A stretch of 8,702 bases of DNA from Thauera sp. (GCA_023150215.1 JAKLLJ010000125.1:1-8702); one strand, 5' to 3'. Positions 1-8,670 are shown, numbered from the stretch's first letter. Notes: generated by a model from the letters alone, not told the origin. Numbers and translations: made by a program.

Positions 1-315
1 GGCATCCAGTTCGCGCTCGACGATTTCGGCACCGGGTATTCCTCACTGTCCTACCTCAAGCGCCTGCCGTTCGCGCAGCTGAAGATCGACCAGTCCTTCG
101 TGCGGGACATGGCGCAGGACCAGGGCAGCAAGGCCATCGTGCTTGCCGTCCTGTCCCTGAGCCACGCCCTCGGGCTCGAGGTCATCGCCGAAGGCGTGGA
201 GACGTCCGTCCAGCGCGAGTTCCTGCTCGAGCATGGCTGCGAGTTCTACCAAGGCTACCTGTTCGGCAAACCCGTGCCCATCGAGGCCTGGGACGAGCTG
301 CTCGACGCACAATGA
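1..315 (+). CDS. EAL-domain cyclic di-GMP phosphodiesterase, C-terminal part (5' end outside window)
   Basis: This is the last 104 codons of a protein that enters the window already open in frame 1. It is the C-terminal part of an EAL domain, which hydrolyses cyclic di-GMP to pGpG in the cytoplasm. Visible family landmarks are the metal-binding DDFGTG loop (codons at 19-36) followed by YSSLSYLKR, the catalytic lysine in LKIDQSF (codon 82), the glutamate of IAEGVET (codon 190) and the Gln of the YQGY motif (codon 250). All the residues expected in this half are intact. The EAL tripeptide, the NLS asparagine and the ELTE motif lie upstream, so activity and the N-terminal domains (often PAS and GGDEF in such proteins) cannot be judged. 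The stop overlaps the next start as ATGA (312-315), so the two genes are very likely co-transcribed and translationally coupled. Confidence 0.93.
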   Translation, partial: GIQFALDDFGTGYSSLSYLKRLPFAQLKIDQSFVRDMAQDQGSKAIVLAVLSLSHALGLEVIAEGVETSVQREFLLEHGCEFYQGYLFGKPVPIEAWDELLDAQ

Positions 316-2183
316 GGTTCGCGCGTTGCCTTGACTCCGCGCGTGCGGGTGGCGACGGCCCGCGTGGCATGCGCGCTCGACGCGCGGCGGCCGTCATGGC
401 AGCCATGCTGTTCCCATGGGTGCCCCAGGCGGTTTCTGTGGCGGCCACTGAGGCGCCGGCGCGGCCGCTGCGGCTGTGCGTGGACCCCGACTGGGCGCCT
501 TACGAATGGCTGGACGAGGACGGGCGCCATCGGGGTATTGCCGCCGATCTGCTGCGCCTGATCGCAAAGGGGGCCGGCGTGGGGCTGCAGCTCGTTCCCA
601 CCGCCACCTGGGACGAGAGCGTCAGCTTCGCCCGCAGCGGCAAGTGCGATGCACTGTCCTTCCTCAACGAGACGCCGGAGCGCCGGACCTGGCTGAGCTT
701 CACCAAGCCGTATTTCTTCGACCGCAACGTCATCATCACGCGCGCCGAGCACCCGGACATCGGCGACCTTGCGGCCATGCCCCGCCACACCTCGGTGGCC
801 TTGCCCACCGCCACCTCGGTGATCGAGCGCATCGGCCACGACTTTCCCCACCTGCGCATCGTGCCGGTGGCGTCCGAAGCGGACGCCTTCGGCATGGTCG
901 AGGGGCGCGAGGTGGATATGACGGTGCGTGCGCTGACGATCGCCGCGTACACGATCAAGACCGAGGGTTGGTTCAACCTGAAGATCGCGGGCGAGCTGCC
1001 CGATTACGCCAACCGCATGCGCATCGGTGTCGTTGGCCGCCAGCCCGAGCTGGTGCACAGGCTGGATGAGGCGATCGACGCCCTGACATCCGAGCAGGTG
1101 GACGAGATCGTCAACCGCCATGTCGCGATCGACGTCAGCACGCAGACCGATTTTCACCTCGCCGCCCAGATCGCCGTCGGTTTCGCTGCGCTGCTGCTGC
1201 TCGCCTACCTGTGGATCCGGCACCTGGGCCGGCTCAACCGTCGCCTGCTCGAATTGAGCACCCAGCTCTCGCACGACATCGAGGCCCGCGAGCGCGCCGA
1301 GGAGGCGCTCAAGCAGAGCGAGGAACACTACCGCCTGCTGGTCGAAATGGCGCAGGAGGGCATCCTGGTGGTACAGGAGCAGCGGGTGGCCTACTGCAAC
1401 CCCGCCTTTGCCGAGCTGGTCGGGTATTCGCCTGCCGAGCTGGCGCAGATGGACGCCTTCAGCGACCTGATCCAGGCCGACGACCTACAGCGGGCACAGT
1501 CCAACTACGCGCGCCGCATCCGCGGCGAGGATGCCGAGCAGCGCTACCCGCTGCGCCTGATGCACAAGTCCGGCCGCCTGCTGTGGGCCGAGACCAGCGG
1601 CGTGCCGATCGTCTGGAACCATGCGCCGGCGACCCTCAACGTCATCAACGACATCACCGCCCGCAAGTTCGCCGAGGAGCGGATCCAGCATATGGCCGAG
1701 CACGACGCCCTGACCGGCCTGCCCAACCGCAGCCTGCTGCTCGACCGCCTCGAGCGCGCGCTGGCGGCGGCGCAGCGGGAGGCGAGGCTCGTCGCGCTGT
1801 TGTTCATCGACCTCGACGGCTTCAAGCCGGTCAATGATGAATACGGCCACGAGGTCGGCGACGCGCTGCTGAAGGCGGTCGCCGTGCGCCTGGGCGAGAC
1901 CCTGCGTCATGCCGACACCGCGGCGCGGATCGGGGGGGACGAGTTCGTGGCGCTGCTGCCCGCGATCACCGCCGCTGCCGATGCCCTGCACATCGCCGGG
2001 AAGCTGCGCGCGGCGCTGTCGGCACCGTTCGACATCGGCGGCCGTCGCATCGGCATCTCGGCCAGCTTCGGCGTCGCGCTCTACCCGCAGGATGGCGACA
2101 CGCCCGCCGAACTGATGCGCAAGGCGGACGCCGCCATGTACGTCGACAAGCATGCGCGCCAGGCTGCGGGCGGCGCGCAGTGA
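312..2183 (+). CDS. Periplasmic solute-binding/PAS/GGDEF membrane diguanylate cyclase
   Basis: A 623-aa receptor predicted to turn a periplasmic ligand signal into cyclic di-GMP synthesis. In order: a signal-like segment at residues 24-46 (basic RARR, then hydrophobic), a bacterial solute-binding family 3 domain at about 53-275 (begins LRLCVDPDWAPYEW; contains NETPERR and FTKPYFF), a transmembrane helix at about 284-303, a helical linker at 305-340, a PAS domain at about 338-455 (CNPAFAELVGYSPAEL, ends INDITARK), and a GGDEF domain at about 460-620. The active site is GGDEF at 541-545, preceded five residues earlier by RHAD (532-535), the RxxD inhibitory site. It should therefore be an active cyclase with product feedback. 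The start at 312 is favoured by the ATGA overlap; an ATG at 369 (residue 20) would give a more conventional signal peptide, and neither has a clear Shine-Dalgarno. The ligand is unknown: the usual amino-acid-binding Arg is present (R124), but the Asp that holds the amino group appears to be missing. Confidence 0.93.
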   Translation: MRFARCLDSARAGGDGPRGMRARRAAAVMAAMLFPWVPQAVSVAATEAPARPLRLCVDPDWAPYEWLDEDGRHRGIAADLLRLIAKGAGVGLQLVPTATWDESVSFARSGKCDALSFLNETPERRTWLSFTKPYFFDRNVIITRAEHPDIGDLAAMPRHTSVALPTATSVIERIGHDFPHLRIVPVASEADAFGMVEGREVDMTVRALTIAAYTIKTEGWFNLKIAGELPDYANRMRIGVVGRQPELVHRLDEAIDALTSEQVDEIVNRHVAIDVSTQTDFHLAAQIAVGFAALLLLAYLWIRHLGRLNRRLLELSTQLSHDIEARERAEEALKQSEEHYRLLVEMAQEGILVVQEQRVAYCNPAFAELVGYSPAELAQMDAFSDLIQADDLQRAQSNYARRIRGEDAEQRYPLRLMHKSGRLLWAETSGVPIVWNHAPATLNVINDITARKFAEERIQHMAEHDALTGLPNRSLLLDRLERALAAAQREARLVALLFIDLDGFKPVNDEYGHEVGDALLKAVAVRLGETLRHADTAARIGGDEFVALLPAITAAADALHIAGKLRAALSAPFDIGGRRIGISASFGVALYPQDGDTPAELMRKADAAMYVDKHARQAAGGAQ

Positions 2184-2199
2184 GTCGTGCCGCGGCCGT

Positions 2200-3492
2200 T
2201 CAGACGGCGTCGCCCATCAGGTGAGTCGCCGCCACCGTGCGATCGTCGCCCAGCATCATGAGCACGAACAGGCGCTCGGCGAGCGACGTGCACGCGGCGC
2301 TGCGGCGCTCGAGCAGGGCGGTGGCGCGCGGGTCGAGGACGACGAAGTCGGCCTCCTTGCCGGTGGCGAAGTTGCCGATGCGATCGTCGAGGTAGAGGCT
2401 GCGCGCGCCGCCCAGGGTGGCGAGGTGGAACGCGCCGGCGGCCGACAGGGACTGCCCGGCCAGTTGCAGCACCTTGTAGGCCTCGTTCATCGTCTGCAGC
2501 ATCGAGAAGCTGGTGCCGGCGCCCACGTCGGTGCCTAGGCCGACGCGCACGCCCAGCTCGCGTGCGCCGCGCAGGTCGAAGAGGCCGGAGCCGAGGAAGA
2601 GGTTGGAGGTCGGGCAGAAGCTCATCGCCGTGCCGGTGTCGGCCATGCGCCGGCGATCGGTCTCGTCGAGGTGGATGCAGTGCGCGAACACCGCGCGCGC
2701 GCCGAGCTGGCCGTGGTGCGCGTAGACGTCGAGGTAGCTGCGCGCCTGCGGGTAGAGCTGCGCCACCCAGGCGACCTCGGCACGGTTCTCGGCCAGGTGC
2801 GATTGCAGGAACACCCCCGGGTGTGCGGCGAACAGCTGGCCGGCGAGCTGCATCTGCGCGGGCGTGGAGGTGGGGGCGAAGCGTGGCGTGACCGCATACA
2901 GCAGGCGGTCGCGGCCGTGCCAGCGCTCGATCAGCGCCTTCGATTCGGCGTAGCCGCCTTGTGCGGTGTCGCGCAGCGCGTCGGGACAGTTGCGGTCCAT
3001 CAACACTTTGCCGGTGATCAGGCGCATGCGGCGCGCACGCGCGGCCTCGAACAGGGCGTCGACCGATGCCCCATGCACGGTGGCAAAGGCGGCTGCGGTG
3101 GTGGTGCCGTTGCGCAGCAGCTGGTCGCAAAAGAAGCCTGCGACCTCGGCGGCGTGGGTCGGGTCGGCGAAGCGGCGTTCGACAGGGAAGGTGTATTTCT
3201 CCAGCCACTCCAGCAGTTGCTCGCCGTGGCTGGCGATGATGTCGGTCTGCGGGTAATGGACGTGGGTGTCGACGAAGCCGGGCAGGATGAGCTTGCCGCG
3301 GTAGTCGGTGACGGGGGTGCCCGCCGGCAGCCTGGCCATCAGTTCGGGGGCCGGGCCGCATTCGGCGACGTGGCCGTCGCGCACGACCAGCACGCCATCG
3401 GCGAAGTGCTCGAGCGCATGGGCGTGGTGCGCCGGGTCGGCCACGAAATGCACGATTTCGCCGCGGATGGCGCTCAGGCGGGGGCTGCTCAT
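2200..3492 (-). CDS. guaD: Guanine deaminase
   Basis: A 430-aa zinc amidohydrolase that deaminates guanine to xanthine and ammonia in the cytoplasm, committing guanine to purine catabolism or nitrogen scavenging. Motifs follow the GuaD subfamily: PGFVDTHVHYPQ (zinc ligands H77 and H79), MDRNCPDALRDT (165-176), PRFAPTS (203-209), SHLAEN (H232, E235), HCIHLDE (H271, H274) and LGTDVGAGTSFSML (metal/catalytic D322). The MDRNCPD and SFSML segments separate guanine deaminases from the related chlorohydrolases and cytosine or adenosine deaminases. Length is normal for bacterial GuaD, and all metal and catalytic residues are present. The ATG at 3492 lies 19 nt after the stop of the upstream GGDEF/EAL gene with no promoter-like sequence between, so co-transcription is likely. 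There is no obvious Shine-Dalgarno. No xanthine dehydrogenase genes, the frequent partners of guaD, are in the window. The 3' end converges on the 312-2183 gene with 16 bp between stops. Confidence 0.96.
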   Translation of the reverse strand: MSSPRLSAIRGEIVHFVADPAHHAHALEHFADGVLVVRDGHVAECGPAPELMARLPAGTPVTDYRGKLILPGFVDTHVHYPQTDIIASHGEQLLEWLEKYTFPVERRFADPTHAAEVAGFFCDQLLRNGTTTAAAFATVHGASVDALFEAARARRMRLITGKVLMDRNCPDALRDTAQGGYAESKALIERWHGRDRLLYAVTPRFAPTSTPAQMQLAGQLFAAHPGVFLQSHLAENRAEVAWVAQLYPQARSYLDVYAHHGQLGARAVFAHCIHLDETDRRRMADTGTAMSFCPTSNLFLGSGLFDLRGARELGVRVGLGTDVGAGTSFSMLQTMNEAYKVLQLAGQSLSAAGAFHLATLGGARSLYLDDRIGNFATGKEADFVVLDPRATALLERRSAACTSLAERLFVLMMLGDDRTVAATHLMGDAV

Positions 3493-3511
3493 GGTGGTCG
3501 GGCGCCGCCGC

Positions 3512-6406
3512 TCAGGCCGTTTCGCGTGGCGCGGCGCGCGCGCTCACCCAGGCCTCGAAGGCCGCGGCCGGCATTGGCCGGGCAAGGTGGTAGCCCTGCG
3601 CTTGGTCGCATTCGAGGCGGTGCAGGTGTTCGATCACGCTTGCGTCCTCCACCCCTTCGGCGATGGTCTTGAGGCCGAGATTGTGCGCCATCTGCACGAT
3701 GGTGCGCACCAGGGTCGCGCTGTCGGCATCGCGCTCCATCTCGCGTACGAAAGACTGGTCGATCTTGAGCTTGTCGACAGCGAAGCGCTTCAGGTAGGAC
3801 AGGCTGGAGTAGCCGGTGCCGAAGTCGTCGATCGACAGGTGCAGGCCCAGCCCCTTGAGCCGACGCGCGGTTTCGAGGGCGGCCTCGGCGTCGTCGATCA
3901 GCAGCGATTCGGTGAGTTCGAGCTCGAGCCCGGTGGCGGGCAGGCCGGCCTGCGCGAGCGCGTCCGCCACCGTTGCCAGCAGGTCGGGGCGGCGAAACTG
4001 CACCGCCGACAGATTCACCGCCATCACCATCGGCGGCAGCCCCTGGCGCTGCCAGCTCGCCGCCTGGCGACAGGCTTCGCGCAACACCCAGGTGCCGATC
4101 GGGACGATCAGGCCGCTGTCTTCGGCGAGCGGAATGAAGCGGCTGGGCGGGATCATCTGTCCGTCTGCACGCTGCCAGCGCAGCAGGGCCTCGGCGCCGG
4201 TCAGCGTACCGGTGGCCAGGTCCACCTGGGGCTGGTAGTGCACGTGCAGCTCGTCGCGCTCGAGCGCACCGCGCAACTCGGCGAGCAGGTGCAGGCGTGC
4301 GAGCGCCTCGGCGTGCATGGCCTCGTCGAAGAAGCGGAAGGTGTTGCGCCCGGCCGCCTTGGCCTGGAACATCGCCGTGTCGGCCTTCTTGTACAGGGTG
4401 TCGAAATCCCGGCCGTCCCTGGGGTACATCACGAGGCCGAGCGATGCCGTTCCGCTCAGCTCGTGGCCGTCGATGTTGATCGGCTGGGCGAGGGTGGCGA
4501 GCACGCGCTCGGCGAAGGCACGCACCGGCGCATCGTCGCTGACGTCGCCGAGCAGGAGCAGGAACTCGTCGCCGCTGACCCGGCACACGGTGTCGCGCTC
4601 GCCCAGCAGGCGCTGCAGGCGTCCGGCCACCTGGCGCAGCAGGTTGTCACCGAGGACATGGCCGAGGGTGTCGTTGACGACCTTGAAGTTGTCGAGGTCG
4701 AGGTAGGCCAGCGCGCATCCGCAGGGGGCGCCAGCGGCCGGCGCGAGCGCTTGCTCGAACTGCTGCTGGAACAGCAGCTTGTTCGGCAGGCCGGTGAGCA
4801 CGTCGTGATGGGCGAGGTAGTCGATGCGCAGCAGCGCGCGCTTGCGCTCGGTGATGTCACGGATGAAGCAGAAGAAGCGCGGATCGACGATGTGGTTGAG
4901 GCACTTGATGCTGACCTCGATGTCGCGCAGCTCGCCGTTGTGGCACCGCCAGGCGCTGTCGAAGCGCACGGCGCCCTCGCGGTGGACGCGGGCCAGGGTG
5001 GCATGGACGCCCTGCATGTCCATGCCGGCCTCGAGGTCGTCGACCGACAGGGCGAGCAGCTGCTCGCGGCTGTAGCCGGAAAGCGTGCAGGCGGCATCGT
5101 TGACTTCGAGGATGCGTGCCGTCGAGTCGATGAGCACGAAGGCGTCCATCGAGGTGCGGATCATGAGGCCGTAGCGCTCGTCGGCGAGGCGCCGCTCGGT
5201 GATGTCGGTGGCGATGCCGCCGGCACCGACGACCTTGCCGCTGTCGTCGAACAGCGGGAAATGCACCGACTCGAAGAGGCGGGTGTCGGTGCCGGCGCTG
5301 ACCAGTTCAGTCAGCTGCATGGGCTTGCTGCTGGCGAGCACCTTGCGGTTGTTGTGCTCGAGCTCCGCGGCGATCTCGGCCGGCCACAGATCGAAGGCGC
5401 TGCGGCCGAGGATCTGCTCGCGCGGCCGATTCACCATGCGCTCGAAGGCGGCATTGGCCAGCGTGTAGCGGCAACGGGTGTCGAGCAGATAGATGACGCT
5501 GGGCGAGTTGTCGAGGAAGGCGGCGTTCAGCGCCTGCGCCTCGCGCAGCGCGCGCGTGCGTTCGATGACCTTGCTCTCGAGCTCGGCTTCGTTTTGCTTG
5601 AGATGGCGAAAGAGCAGGTCGAAGGGCGCGGCGATGCCGGTGACCAGCATGGCGCGGTACAGAAGGTAGGTGGACACCAGTAGCAGGTAATGGCCGACCT
5701 CGTTGGCGTAGTCGAACACGCCGATGTAGCGGGTGAAGGCGAACTCGGACAGGGTGGCGAACACGATCGCGCCGACGATGAGCGCGAGCACGCTGCGTTC
5801 GAAGTGCGCGCGCCGGGCGAGCAGGACTCCCAGGCTGAGGGCGAACAGGCCGATGATGACGAACTCGCTGCCGACCTTGAAGTCGGTCAGCCCTTGCCCC
5901 TCGATGAAGCAGTCGGGGAAGTAGCCGGCGAACACCGCGAGGCCGAGCGTGACGGTGAGCAGCGTGTAGGCGGCGAGCAGCCCGTGCGGCGAGTCGCTGC
6001 GCCGGATCGACAGCGCCGCGAACAGGAAGGAGGCGCTTTCGAGGTAGCGGAAGGCGATCCACAACTGGGTGGGCAGATTGGCGTCGTAGCCCGGGAAGAG
6101 GTCCAGGCCCTTGTAGGACAGGGTGTGCAATACCGCCAGCCCGGCGACGAAGATCGCGCTGATGCCGAGGATGAGCAGGAAGTTGTTTTCGCTCCAGCGC
6201 CGCGAATTCCAGGCCAGCACGAAGATGCCGCCCAGCACCACGATGCGGAAGATCTCGATCAGGGTGTGGAAGAGCAGGAAGCTGTAGCTTGCGGTCAGGT
6301 GCAGCAGCGCGATGACGGTGACCAGTCCGCCCAGCTGTGCGGGGCTGAGCAAGGGGGTGTCGCTGTCGGGGGCGTGGCGTTCGAGGGCGATGGCGAGAGA
6401 GGGCAT
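3512..6406 (-). CDS. MASE3/PAS/PAS/GGDEF/EAL membrane protein, probable cyclic di-GMP phosphodiesterase
   Basis: A 964-aa inner-membrane signalling protein. Residues about 25-260 form a multi-helix membrane sensor matching the MASE3 type: FHTLIEIFRIVV (46-57), LHTLSYKGLDLFP (93-105) and LWIAFRYLESASFLF (115-129), with later helices near 141-163, 180-197, 204-224 and 238-257. The ligand of MASE3 domains is not known to me. Next come a helical linker (265-295), PAS 1 (about 297-405, ends IATDITERR), PAS 2 (about 412-522, ends FIRDITERK), a GGDEF domain (about 525-693) and an EAL domain (about 705-955). The cyclase motif is SGDEF (611-615) and the inhibitory site reads GERD (602-605), so RxxD is lost. 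The EAL side is complete: EAL 739-741, N798, ELTES 830-834, DDFGTG 860-865, K881, E917 and Q937. Hydrolysis of cyclic di-GMP is therefore the better-supported activity; cyclase activity is possible but uncertain. The ATG at 6406 has no strong ribosome site. guaD follows 19 nt downstream. Confidence 0.95.
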   Translation of the reverse strand: MPSLAIALERHAPDSDTPLLSPAQLGGLVTVIALLHLTASYSFLLFHTLIEIFRIVVLGGIFVLAWNSRRWSENNFLLILGISAIFVAGLAVLHTLSYKGLDLFPGYDANLPTQLWIAFRYLESASFLFAALSIRRSDSPHGLLAAYTLLTVTLGLAVFAGYFPDCFIEGQGLTDFKVGSEFVIIGLFALSLGVLLARRAHFERSVLALIVGAIVFATLSEFAFTRYIGVFDYANEVGHYLLLVSTYLLYRAMLVTGIAAPFDLLFRHLKQNEAELESKVIERTRALREAQALNAAFLDNSPSVIYLLDTRCRYTLANAAFERMVNRPREQILGRSAFDLWPAEIAAELEHNNRKVLASSKPMQLTELVSAGTDTRLFESVHFPLFDDSGKVVGAGGIATDITERRLADERYGLMIRTSMDAFVLIDSTARILEVNDAACTLSGYSREQLLALSVDDLEAGMDMQGVHATLARVHREGAVRFDSAWRCHNGELRDIEVSIKCLNHIVDPRFFCFIRDITERKRALLRIDYLAHHDVLTGLPNKLLFQQQFEQALAPAAGAPCGCALAYLDLDNFKVVNDTLGHVLGDNLLRQVAGRLQRLLGERDTVCRVSGDEFLLLLGDVSDDAPVRAFAERVLATLAQPINIDGHELSGTASLGLVMYPRDGRDFDTLYKKADTAMFQAKAAGRNTFRFFDEAMHAEALARLHLLAELRGALERDELHVHYQPQVDLATGTLTGAEALLRWQRADGQMIPPSRFIPLAEDSGLIVPIGTWVLREACRQAASWQRQGLPPMVMAVNLSAVQFRRPDLLATVADALAQAGLPATGLELELTESLLIDDAEAALETARRLKGLGLHLSIDDFGTGYSSLSYLKRFAVDKLKIDQSFVREMERDADSATLVRTIVQMAHNLGLKTIAEGVEDASVIEHLHRLECDQAQGYHLARPMPAAAFEAWVSARAAPRETA

Positions 6407-6586
6407 GGCTTCACGAGGACCGCGGGGAGCGGCTGGGCCGGCGTGTTTCAGGCTGTCGCCGACGAGTTCGCACGTCTGCCTCGATTGTGCCCGTTTTGAG
6501 TTTCCCGAACCAAGGGCGAATCGGCACCGGCGCGCATTTGTGCACAGCCAGGCTCACTGCGCTCGCCCGCCCCGGGCCCGCAGGGC
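6407..6586. other. 180-bp intergenic gap between two co-directional cyclic di-GMP genes
   Basis: No gene is supported here. The half next to the stop at 6587 is very GC-rich, with a short CGGGCCCG palindrome (6573-6580) and two copies of GGCTCAC (6551-6557 and 6584-6590). No stem followed by a T run is present on the minus strand, so there is no convincing intrinsic terminator. The middle part is richer in A/T and holds the weak promoter candidate. The gap is long for a tight operon, so the two flanking genes may be expressed separately. Confidence 0.6.
6484..6513 (-). promoter_or_regulatory. Weak candidate sigma70-type promoter for the MASE3/GGDEF/EAL gene
   Basis: On the minus strand, TTGGTT (6513-6508) and CACAAT (6489-6484) are separated by 18 bp and lie in the most A/T-rich stretch of the 180-bp gap, about 77 nt before the ATG at 6406. 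They match the -35 and -10 consensus at 3/6 and 4/6 positions. In DNA this GC-rich such a match is noticeable but not strong. If real, it would give the MASE3 gene and guaD their own transcript, separate from the upstream PAS/PAS/GGDEF gene. Confidence 0.25.
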
Positions 6587-7843
<1,257 letters not shown>

Positions 7844-8008
7844 GAGGGAGGACGAGACCAGCAAAGAATGCGATGCTAGCAGCCGCGGTGTTCCACAGCC
7901 GCCGGTTTTGCCTCGATGGTGTGTACTGGGTCACGTCTCCTGCCGGACATCGCGGCCTGTGCCTGCGTCGTGGCCGCATCCACCGCCACACGGCAGGGAG
8001 TGAGAGGA
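7844..8008. other. Divergent intergenic region between GGDEF gene and GST gene
   Basis: These 165 bp should hold the promoters for both the leftward cyclase gene and the rightward GST gene. No convincing -35/-10 pair is visible for either. On the minus strand a TAGCAT hexamer (4/6 to the -10 consensus) sits at about 7878-7873, without a good -35. An inverted repeat GCGGCC/GGCCGC (7952-7957 and 7972-7977, 14-nt loop) lies upstream of the GST start; in GC-rich DNA it may be chance or an operator. Confidence 0.5.
7996..8000 (+). promoter_or_regulatory. Ribosome binding site of the GST gene
   Basis: GGGAG is placed 8 nt before the ATG at 8009, with further purines (GAGAGGA) running up to the start codon. 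This is the clearest Shine-Dalgarno in the window. It fixes the start at 8009 rather than at the in-frame codon at 7916. Confidence 0.7.
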
Positions 8009-8635
8009 ATGAAGCTTTACGTGTCGCCGCGCGCGCCCAATCCGCGCCGGGTGCAGATCTTCATCGCCGAGAAGGGCATCGGCGGAATCGAGGAGCTCAC
8101 GGTCGACCTGGCCAAGGGCGAGCACCGCAGTTCCGACCACCGCGCGCGCAGTCCGCTCGCCAAGGTGCCGGTGCTCGAGCTCGACGATGGGCGCTACCTT
8201 GGCGAGACGCGTGCCATCTGCAGCTATCTCGAAGGGCTCTGGCCGGACCCCAACCTGATGGGAAAGAGTTTCGAGGCGCGCGCCTTCATCGAGATGACCG
8301 ACCGCCGGATCGAGTTCTACCTGCTCGGCGCCATCATGAACTGTGTCCGTCACACCCATCCCGGGCTGGCGCCGCTCGAGCAGCCGCAGTTCGAGGACTT
8401 CGGTCGCGCGCAGGGCGAGAAGGTGCGCGAGGTGGCGCGCTGGCTCGACGACGAACTCGGCCGCCAGCCCTTCGTCGCCGGCGAGCGCTTCACGATCGCC
8501 GACATCACCGCCTTCTGCGCGCTCGAGTTCGCGCGCGGGCTGATGAAGTTCCGCCCGGGCGCGGAAGGCATGGCAAACCTGCAGGCCTGGCGCGACCGCA
8601 TCGCCGAACGCCCGAGCGCGCGCGCGGGCGCCTGA
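8009..8635 (+). CDS. Glutathione S-transferase family protein
   Basis: A 208-aa cytosolic protein with the two-domain GST layout, a normal length for bacterial GSTs. The N-terminal thioredoxin-like domain (about 1-80) begins MKLYVSPRAPNPRRVQIFI, has the cis-proline in KVPVLELDDG (P54), and has ETRAICSYLE at 66-75, where the glutathione-binding Glu-Ser pair of the family is Glu66-Thr67. The all-helical C-terminal domain (about 88-205) contains the N-capping box in FTIADITAF (T162, D165). Members typically conjugate glutathione to electrophiles or reduce peroxides, but the substrate cannot be read from the sequence. S6 or a neighbouring residue is the likely glutathione-activating position. The start is set by a good ribosome site. 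The gene is divergent from the cyclic di-GMP genes, with no evident functional tie to them. Confidence 0.93.
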   Translation: MKLYVSPRAPNPRRVQIFIAEKGIGGIEELTVDLAKGEHRSSDHRARSPLAKVPVLELDDGRYLGETRAICSYLEGLWPDPNLMGKSFEARAFIEMTDRRIEFYLLGAIMNCVRHTHPGLAPLEQPQFEDFGRAQGEKVREVARWLDDELGRQPFVAGERFTIADITAFCALEFARGLMKFRPGAEGMANLQAWRDRIAERPSARAGA

Positions 8636-8670
8636 GCGGGGGCGTCATGACCGGCGCCGTGGTGGAAAAG

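Noticed and set aside
255..1328. A 357-codon minus-strand open frame opposite the solute-binding domain.
   Set aside because: The + strand frame carries clear domains and a coupled start; this is its antisense shadow.
2081..3361. A 426-codon minus-strand frame overlapping guaD.
   Set aside because: It is an Arg/Pro/His-rich frame-shifted reading of guaD, which itself has full motif support in another frame.
3308..5683. A 791-codon open frame on the + strand opposite guaD and the MASE3/GGDEF/EAL gene.
   Set aside because: It spans the ends of two well-supported minus-strand genes, shows no recognisable domain, and is rich in Val, Glu, Gly, Ala and Gln. This is what antisense reading of GC-rich codons produces.
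6535..6560. Possible sigma54 promoter on the minus strand (CTGGCTGTGCACAAATGCGC).
   Set aside because: The GG and GC dinucleotides are 12 nt apart instead of the required 10, and the flanking consensus is poor.
7952..7977. Inverted repeat GCGGCC/GGCCGC upstream of the GST gene as an operator.
   Set aside because: A 6-bp GC-only repeat with a 14-nt loop is expected by chance in DNA of this composition; no regulator gene is adjacent.
7916..8008. N-terminal extension of the GST from an upstream in-frame start at 7916.
   Set aside because: The ATG at 8009 has a clear ribosome site and begins exactly at the first beta strand of the thioredoxin-like fold.
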